Below, piece after piece: positions 59,357 to 64,000 of a DNA stretch of 64,000 nucleotides (the first letter of the stretch is position 1; each line of letters opens with the position of its first letter). The translations under genes and the position numbers were made by a program. The notes under the pieces are model-generated. The model ran no database searches. It was not told where the DNA came from and saw only the letters and a program-made list of their open reading frames with translations. Location: the NCBI RefSeq assembly GCF_030698175.1, contig NZ_JAUYNT010000029.1:419001-483000 (forward strand), written 5' to 3'. This stretch comes from Pseudomonas sp. Its GTDB lineage: Bacteria; Pseudomonadota; Gammaproteobacteria; Pseudomonadales; Pseudomonadaceae.

Positions 59357-59678
59357 CTAGGGTTTGTTGCCGTTTCATTCACGGCCGCGCCGGAGCCTGT
59401 TTTTGCGCAAGGCAAGGCCCGAGGAGCGTGGTTTGGTTGTTCCAAATGAGCGACGAGAAACGCCGCCTCGCGCAAAAACAGGCCCGGCCCTTCGGGTTGC
59501 GCGGGAAATGGCCCCCGCTGTTGTTGCAGGACTTGGCAAGGGAATAACCATTACCGGCGTCCTGCGCAATCCCCATGGATGGGGTGAATGCCGCAAGCCC
59601 GCCGGGAGCGGGCGCGGCCTAACCGGGGGCCATTTCTCGCGGCAACGCGGCTCGCGATGAAACGGTAACAGACCCTAG
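59357..59678 (+). repeat. Covarying structured element, copy C
   Basis: The 322-bp element has ends CTAGGGTTTGTTGCCGTTTC and its near-complement. It is like copy A in stems (GAAATGGCCCCCG / CGGGGGCCATTTC; CTGTTTTTGCGC... / ...GCGCAAAAACAG) but carries about 50 extra bases (59569-59618) in hairpin 2, which themselves include short inverted repeats. It lies between the DUF1145 promoter side and the end of the OmpA gene, in a 469-base gap (59297-59765) that otherwise holds only a terminator. Confidence 0.85.
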
Positions 59679-59688
59679 TGCCAGCAGA

Positions 59689-59747
59689 AAAAACAACGGG
59701 GGCCTGCACAGTAGTTTTCACACGGCCTGCGAGCCCCCCCCCCCGTT
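59689..59747 (-). terminator. Terminator with an 11-C tract after the first OmpA-like gene
   Basis: On the minus strand AACGGGGG, extended by a run of 11 G, pairs with CCCCCGTT, which is followed by GTTTTTT. The homopolymer (59734-59744) is likely to vary in length by slippage. Confidence 0.65.
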
Positions 59748-59765
59748 CAGATACAGCTTGCTAGA

Positions 59766-60491
59766 TTATCGATCGACCACAATTTCCACTCGGCGATTTT
59801 GTGCGCGGCCGGCATCGGTGGCGTTATCGGCCACTGGCTGGCTCTCACCGAAGCCTTCGGTTTTGACCTTGTCAGCCGCCACGCCTTGGCTCACCAAAAA
59901 GGCTGCCACGCTGTCGGCACGGCGTTTCGACAGTTTTTCGTTGTAGGCATCCGAGCCAACACTGTCGGTATGGCCTTTCACCAAGACAGCAATCACTGCG
60001 CCATCAGTTAACCGGTTACTGATTTGCGCCAGTAGATCATTGGCTTCTGGGGTTAGGGTGGCCGAGTCGAAATCAAACAAGACCTTATCGCTGAGGATAA
60101 TGACCTCATCTTGCGCGGCGGCAACCGGTTCCTGAACCGTTGCCTCTGGGTAGACTTTAATGGCACAACCATTGGGATTAACCGGCGTATTGGCCGGGGT
60201 TCCAGGGCAGGTATCGCGTCGATCATGCACGCCATCGGCGTCTTCATCACCATCTTGCGCATAACAGATCAGCCCAGCAAACAGTGCACCAATCGCCGCA
60301 CCGCCGCCGGCCCAGGCGGAGCTCTCGGTAGCACCTAGGCCACCGCCCGCCAAAGCACCAACCGCACTACAAATTGGCCAGTTCCTTTCGTTGAGCGCCG
60401 CATCTCCGTTACTACTGGTAGAGGCGCAACCAGAAAGAACACTACTGACCAGAAGAAGGGGTACTGCTGCCCTTGAGAGTAGAGTTCTCAT
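59766..60491 (-). CDS. OmpA-family lipoprotein with TSP3-type repeat
   Basis: The 241-aa protein has a lipoprotein signal (VSSVLSGC, Cys about 22). A glycine-zipper segment (SAVGALAGGGLGATESSAWAGGGAAIGALF), a calcium-binding TSP3-like loop (DGDEDADGVHDRRDTCPGTP), and the OmpA peptidoglycan-binding domain (ILFDFDSATLTPEAN-type here KVLFDFDSATLTPEA; VKGHTDSVGSDAYNEKLSKRRADSV; NRRVEIVVD) follow. It would tie the outer membrane to the cell wall. AGGAG precedes the ATG at 60491. It follows a paralogue on the same strand. Confidence 0.9.
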   Translation of the reverse strand: MRTLLSRAAVPLLLVSSVLSGCASTSSNGDAALNERNWPICSAVGALAGGGLGATESSAWAGGGAAIGALFAGLICYAQDGDEDADGVHDRRDTCPGTPANTPVNPNGCAIKVYPEATVQEPVAAAQDEVIILSDKVLFDFDSATLTPEANDLLAQISNRLTDGAVIAVLVKGHTDSVGSDAYNEKLSKRRADSVAAFLVSQGVAADKVKTEGFGESQPVADNATDAGRAQNRRVEIVVDR

Positions 60492-60550
60492 GGTAGGTAT
60501 CTCCTGTGTCACCGGCAGATGCCGGTAACACAGGAGTAAAGACCCGGATT

Positions 60551-60577
60551 CTGTAGTTCACAAGCCGTGAACTACAG
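60551..60577 (-). terminator. Perfect hairpin between the two OmpA-like genes
   Basis: CTGTAGTTCAC pairs with GTGAACTACAG around five bases, 23 bases past the end of the upstream paralogue. It may be a terminator or an mRNA-stability element; T-run weak. Confidence 0.6.
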
Positions 60578-60599
60578 GCACAGACAAAAGCCGAAAGGC

Positions 60600-61289
60600 T
60601 TAATTATCTACCGCTATAACCACGCGGCGGTTCATCGCGCGGCCATCTGCAGAGGCATTGTCCGCCACTGGATCGGCTTCACCCATGCCGCCTACTGCGA
60701 CAATATTGGCCTGTGGCACACCCGCCGCAACCAGGTAGTTGGCAACCGACATGGCACGGCGTTCGGACAGTTTCAGGTTGTAAGCGTCTGAGCCAACACT
60801 GTCAGTAAAACCAACCAGACTCAACTTGGCATTCGGCGCATCTTGGCGCAGTTTACTGGCAACAGTATCGAGCACCGACTTATCCGCCGCGGTCAACTCG
60901 GACGAGTTAAAAGCAAAGTGCAGGTTATCCACCACTATGACTTCATCGACCTGCACAACTTCAACCACCTCCTCAACCACAGCCACCTCTACCGGGCAGC
61001 CGACCTCGTCAACTTGAGTGCCTATGGGGGTGTCAGGGCACTTGTCGGTTTTATTCACCACCCCATCGCCATCGGCATCACCATGCACCCAGCAATAGGC
61101 GACGCTCAACACCGCGCCAGTAGCGCCAACAACGCCAGCCATGGTCGAGCTCTCAATCGCCCCCAGCGCGCCCCCGGTTACGCCACCGATTGCCGCGCAC
61201 ATCGGCAAGTCACCTTTCTGATAAGTACTGCAACCACTTAACACGCCAGCGACCAGCAGTAGCGGAACTGTTGTCTTAAACATATTCAT
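60600..61289 (-). CDS. OmpA-family lipoprotein with TSP3-type repeat, paralogue
   Basis: The 229-aa protein has the same plan as the gene at 59766: lipoprotein signal (VAGVLSGC, Cys about 20), glycine-zipper (AAIGGVTGGALGAIESSTMAG), TSP3-like loop (DADGDGVVNKTDKCPDTPIG), an acidic Val/Glu linker and the OmpA domain (GFTDSVGSDAYNLKLSERRAMSVANYL; NRRVVIAVD). The two share ATESS/AIESS and GSDAYN stretches, evidence for tandem duplication. AGGAG precedes the ATG. Confidence 0.9.
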   Translation of the reverse strand: MNMFKTTVPLLLVAGVLSGCSTYQKGDLPMCAAIGGVTGGALGAIESSTMAGVVGATGAVLSVAYCWVHGDADGDGVVNKTDKCPDTPIGTQVDEVGCPVEVAVVEEVVEVVQVDEVIVVDNLHFAFNSSELTAADKSVLDTVASKLRQDAPNAKLSLVGFTDSVGSDAYNLKLSERRAMSVANYLVAAGVPQANIVAVGGMGEADPVADNASADGRAMNRRVVIAVDN

Positions 61290-61421
61290 AAGCGCGCTCT
61301 CCTGAGTTGATCGGACTGAAGCCGATTGTTTTTGCAGTAAAGACTGGGTTTTTAAAAAGCGCCAGCTCTAGGCCTGCCCGTAATGGCGCGCTAGTCTTGC
61401 CGCCTACATTGAGGACTTTTG

Positions 61422-61919
61422 ATGATTGAGCGTTTTTCTTCTCGCACGCCACAGCAAGCCTTGGCCGCATTACTTGCCCAGCACGCACCGCAAAGTTTGC
61501 TGTTGATCGGCTCAGACCAGTTGCCCGCACTGCAGGCCTTTCTTGTCGCGCACCCCGATTGTCACTATGCCCATGCGCTGGCCGGCGACCTACCGGCGGA
61601 ACTTGCTGCGCAGCGCTTTGACCTGGCGATTTTTGTCGATTGCCTGGAGCACTTAAACAAGCGCAGCGGTCTGCAGTTACTTGCCGGTGTGCGCAACCTG
61701 AATGCCAGCAAATTGGCGGTACTGGTTGACCTTAAGGCATGCGACTGGCAGCTGAGCGACTTCTACTCACTGGCCTTGCAAGCCAGCGAGCAGTTTCAGC
61801 GTGATGCGCAAACCCTGACCCTGTTCACCTATGACCTGCGCGAATACAAACAGGTACCCGATTGGCTAAATGCCAAGTTCTGGGCCAACCCGCAACTGTT
61901 CGGCAAGTACTGGTGGTAA
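61422..61919 (+). CDS. Small cytoplasmic protein, likely DUF6231 type
   Basis: The 165-aa protein includes PQSLLLIGSDQLPALQAFLVAH, RFDLAIFVDCLEHLNKRSGLQLLAGVRNL and a C-terminal WLNAKFWANPQLFGKYWW. The order (G-x-D loop, then FVDCLEHL) resembles a reduced methyltransferase-like fold, which is inference. GAGG lies 8 bases before the ATG. The YchJ-like gene begins 2 bases after its stop, so they form an operon. Confidence 0.75.
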   Translation: MIERFSSRTPQQALAALLAQHAPQSLLLIGSDQLPALQAFLVAHPDCHYAHALAGDLPAELAAQRFDLAIFVDCLEHLNKRSGLQLLAGVRNLNASKLAVLVDLKACDWQLSDFYSLALQASEQFQRDAQTLTLFTYDLREYKQVPDWLNAKFWANPQLFGKYWW

Positions 61920-61921
61920 CC

Positions 61922-62398
61922 ATGAGCCACGCCTGCCCCTGCCCCTGCGGCAGCGGCGCCGCGCTGAGCGATTGCTGCGGGCGTTACCATGCAGGCTTTC
62001 CGCCACGCGACGCCGAACGTCTGATGCGCTCGCGCTACAGTGCTTATGTATTGGGCTTGATTGATTATCTGGTCAGTAGCACCTTGCCGGTACAACAAGG
62101 GCAACTTGACCGCGCCGCCATCAGTGCCTGGAGCAGCCAAAGCCACTGGCTTGGCCTCACAGTAGAAAGCAGCCAATTGCTGGCAGGCGATCCACCCCAC
62201 GCCTTTGTCACTTTTATGGCCCGCTGGCGGGATGCGGAGGGTGAACAGGCGCAACGCGAACGCTCAGCCTTTGTGCAGGTTGCACAGCAGTGGTACTTCA
62301 TCGACCCCAGCGTACCGCTCAAAGCCACCCGCAATGATCCCTGCCCTTGCGGCGGCGGGCAGAAATTTAAAAAATGCTGCGCACCTTATTTGGCTTGA
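61922..62398 (+). CDS. YchJ-family protein with two SEC-C zinc motifs
   Basis: The 158-aa protein has an N-terminal zinc motif CPCGSGAALSDCCGRYH, a central YchJ domain (LMRSRYSAYVLGLIDYLVSSTLP; WLGLTVESSQLL; FVTFMARW) and a second SEC-C motif NDPCPCGGGQKFKKCCAPY. SEC-C motifs bind zinc and contact SecB or other proteins. Role unknown. It starts 2 bases after the previous gene. Confidence 0.9.
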   Translation: MSHACPCPCGSGAALSDCCGRYHAGFPPRDAERLMRSRYSAYVLGLIDYLVSSTLPVQQGQLDRAAISAWSSQSHWLGLTVESSQLLAGDPPHAFVTFMARWRDAEGEQAQRERSAFVQVAQQWYFIDPSVPLKATRNDPCPCGGGQKFKKCCAPYLA

Positions 62399-62449
62399 TA
62401 CAGCACCACTAGCAAGCAGAGAGAGCACCCCATACCGGCATCTAGCGTC

Positions 62450-63001
62450 TTACTGCAATTTAAGGTGCGAGGTATCTGGCGCTGGCGCCGCCGGTTCGGC
62501 CTTTACCTGGCCCATATCGCTGCCCGCCGGGGCCAGACTGAACTGGGAAAAATCCACCGCAGGCGGCGCGACTTCAGGTTGGGCGTCCTGCAAATCCACC
62601 CCCAGTGGGGCGATGCCAAAGTCCAAGGCCTCAACCTCGGCGAAGGCCGCCATATATTCATCCCGCGGCAACACCTGTAATCGTCCCGGCGCTTGAGTAC
62701 CGACAGCCGCAGCTGCGGTGACGGGCAACGTCGGGGCAGCTGCCGGCGGCGCGGCCAGTTCAATCTCTTCAACCACCATGGCCACGACCTCGACCACGGC
62801 GCCAGCACGCTCCAGAGTGAGCCGGTATTTCTCGGCTGATGCGGCGTCCAGATTGTTTTTGATCACCATCCGCCGCCCGGAAAACAGCAAGGCAATCCGC
62901 TGCGCATCCGCTTGAAATAACCGGGCCATATTGGCCTGCACCGTTGCAAGTGGAGCACCCGCCACCAAGTGGCCGGAAAAGGCAATTTCAAAGCGGATCA
63001 T
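62450..63001 (-). CDS. Protein of unknown function with small N-terminal domain
   Basis: The 183-aa protein has an N-terminal domain of about 70 residues (FEIAFSGHLVAGAPLATVQANMARLF; LFSGRRMVIKNNLDAASAEKY; RAGAVVEV) and a low-complexity Ala/Pro-rich C-terminus with FSQFSLAPAGSDMG. AGGAG precedes the ATG at 63001. I recognise the N-terminal pattern from other Pseudomonas proteins, where it also sits before variable tails, but not a function. Confidence 0.75.
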   Translation of the reverse strand: MIRFEIAFSGHLVAGAPLATVQANMARLFQADAQRIALLFSGRRMVIKNNLDAASAEKYRLTLERAGAVVEVVAMVVEEIELAAPPAAAPTLPVTAAAAVGTQAPGRLQVLPRDEYMAAFAEVEALDFGIAPLGVDLQDAQPEVAPPAVDFSQFSLAPAGSDMGQVKAEPAAPAPDTSHLKLQ

Positions 63002-63113
63002 GGTCACACTCCTGTACGATTCTGGGCCTAGTATGGCGCAGATTTTTTCATCTAAACAACAGGTTGCGGCCAAGCAACCGCTTGTTACACTGCGCCATCG
63101 ATTGGAGTAGCGA

Positions 63114-63611
63114 ATGTTTCACCCGGCCCTCATCAGAAAACTTCTTTGCACGCTGCTGAGCCTTGGCCTGCTGCTGTGTTTTGCTGGCTGTTCCAGTTTA
63201 ATCAGCGATGACTTGCGCGACCCCAGCGTTCGCCTGTTAAAAGTCGATGTGGTCAAGGCCAAGCTGCTTGAGCAAAAATTCGTCCTGCACTTTCGCATCG
63301 ACAACCCCAACAACATGAGCTTGCCAGTGCGTTTCTTGCACTACAAGGTCAGGCTCAATGGCGTGCCACTGGCCGAAGGCGAGTCTGATCGCGACTTCGT
63401 CATTCCAGCCAAAGGCCACCAGAATTTTGCGATCCCGGTGCGCACCAACCTCTGGCGCCACCTTAAACAGATCGTCAATCTACTCGAAGACCCAACCGAG
63501 CCCATCAGCTATCAGCTGCAGGGCGAAGTAAAAACCGGGTTGATGTTTGGACGCAGCGTGCACCTTGAGCGTAATGGCGAGATAATCCCCGGCAACTACA
63601 TCCCGGAGTAA
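63114..63611 (+). CDS. LEA14-like (WHy domain) lipoprotein
   Basis: The 165-aa protein has a lipoprotein signal (LLLCFAGC, Cys about 26) and a WHy/LEA14 beta-sandwich (VVKAKLLEQKFVLHFRIDNPNNMSLPV; LNGVPLAEGESDRDFVIPAKG; SYQLQGEV). Such proteins are linked to desiccation or osmotic stress. GGAG lies before the ATG. The His-rich SEC-C gene follows 5 bases later. Confidence 0.9.
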   Translation: MFHPALIRKLLCTLLSLGLLLCFAGCSSLISDDLRDPSVRLLKVDVVKAKLLEQKFVLHFRIDNPNNMSLPVRFLHYKVRLNGVPLAEGESDRDFVIPAKGHQNFAIPVRTNLWRHLKQIVNLLEDPTEPISYQLQGEVKTGLMFGRSVHLERNGEIIPGNYIPE

Positions 63612-63616
63612 GCCCC

Positions 63617-63832
63617 ATGCAACAAGAGCCCCATGTTCACGGCCCCGACTGCCAGCACGACCACGACCACGATCAGCAACATCAGCACAGCCACGACCAG
63701 GGCCACGTGCATGGTCCCGACTGCGGCCACGCTCACGCAGAGCCAGTGCGCAACCCGCTGAAGGATGTTGGCCGCAATGATCCCTGCCCATGCGGCAGCC
63801 AGAAAAAATTCAAGAAATGCCACGGCGCCTAA
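63617..63832 (+). CDS. Histidine-rich mini-protein with SEC-C motif
   Basis: The 71-aa protein has a His/Asp-rich N-terminal half with two HVHGPDC repeats and runs such as HDHDHDQQHQHSHDQGH, then a C-terminal SEC-C zinc motif (NDPCPCGSQKKFKKCHG). It resembles a metal store or chaperone for zinc or nickel. Part of an operon with the LEA14-like gene. Confidence 0.85.
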   Translation: MQQEPHVHGPDCQHDHDHDQQHQHSHDQGHVHGPDCGHAHAEPVRNPLKDVGRNDPCPCGSQKKFKKCHGA

Positions 63833-63868
63833 ACTAGACGCCACACTTAGACCCGCCAGGCCTAGCAG

Positions 63869-64000
63869 CCTGTCGGACTTAGGACTGTCCTACTGCGGAA
63901 AAGCCGGACTTGGTCATTTTTCGCGCTCTTTTTCGTTAAAGAGAGCGACTATTCGCCTCAAAAGAGCGCAAAAACTGCCTCAAACCGGTCTTTCCCTCGC
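63869..64000. mobile_element. Possible left end of an insertion element, cut by the window
   Basis: The sequence from CAGCCTGTCGGACTTAGGAC onward contains an inverted repeat (GCGCTCTTTT at about 63923 against AAAAGAGCGC at about 63960-63969) and no gene. The CAGCCTGTCGGA start and composition recall the ends of Pseudomonas transposable elements, but this is memory of pattern, not proof. Confidence 0.3.

Noticed and set aside
59364..59660. 98-codon frame inside element copy C as a real gene
   Set aside because: Its residues change wherever the stems change, without a coding pattern; it is more likely a by-product of the structured element.
1..64000. CRISPR array, prophage, rRNA and tRNA genes
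   Set aside because: I saw no regularly spaced short repeats, phage gene modules or cloverleaf-like sequences.

Overview
The window looks like chromosomal DNA of a Pseudomonas-type gammaproteobacterium. The recognisable products are ones known from that genus: phosphorylcholine phosphatase PchP, an OprP/OprO-type phosphate porin, a KAS III / ECF sigma / zinc-finger trio ordered like PA3286-PA3284 of P. aeruginosa, a CHASE4-GGDEF-EAL enzyme, DUF3422, and an SdsA1-like alkylsulfatase. Coding density is high, G+C is high, and ribosome sites of the GGAG/AGGAG type decide most starts. I saw no rRNA, tRNA, CRISPR array, prophage or complete insertion sequence. The first gene is cut by the left edge, and the last ~130 bases may be the edge of a mobile element.

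Layout. 1-14.4 kb: a secreted protein (partial), pchP, a DEAD-box helicase, a CigR-like protein, rarD, azoR divergent from a LysR regulator, a chemoreceptor, an alpha/beta hydrolase overlapping a secreted cyclophilin, a FemAB-like protein and the porin. 14.6-16.6 kb: the overlapping KAS III - ECF sigma - zinc-finger cluster. 17-24 kb: a histidine kinase, an arylamine N-acetyltransferase, a bifunctional c-di-GMP enzyme, a small membrane protein and a MerR regulator. 24-33.5 kb: a P-type ATPase, a hydrolase, an alkylsulfatase, an AraC-type regulator and small exported proteins. 33.7-36.2 kb: two divergent L,D-transpeptidases. 36.2-42.8 kb: small proteins, a dienoyl-CoA-isomerase-like crotonase divergent from its likely TetR regulator, DUF3422, a secreted MsrB-MsrA pair and MgtC-like. 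43-50.9 kb: an LTA-synthase-like sulfatase, CvfB-like, DUF1456, nhaA, a glycine-zipper lipoprotein and pdxH. 51-58.2 kb: an esterase/beta-lactamase-type hydrolase, a large secreted GH-A glycosidase, an HDOD protein, dinG and a CopD-like protein. 58.2-63.8 kb: a Gly-rich exported protein, DUF1145, two OmpA/TSP3 lipoproteins, two SEC-C proteins and a LEA14-like lipoprotein.

Two families of structured repeats stand out. (1) Three ~271-322 bp elements (22834-23104, 46989-47259, 59357-59678) share conserved cores, but the sequences of their three long stems differ between copies and the differences are compensated on the opposite arm. (2) Four ~141-146 bp palindromic elements (2505-2650, 11087-11231, 45880-46020, 50114-50259) lie in the same orientation, and in all four the last three bases are the stop codon of the gene next to them. 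Candidate control sites seen directly are a 19-bp perfect palindrome between the crotonase and TetR genes and a Pho-box-like site upstream of the porin.

Much of the gene content concerns the envelope: cell-wall cross-linking, outer-membrane lipoproteins, porin and repair of oxidised exported proteins. Lipid and phosphate scavenging is a second theme (PchP, phosphate porin, alkylsulfatase, crotonase, KAS III).
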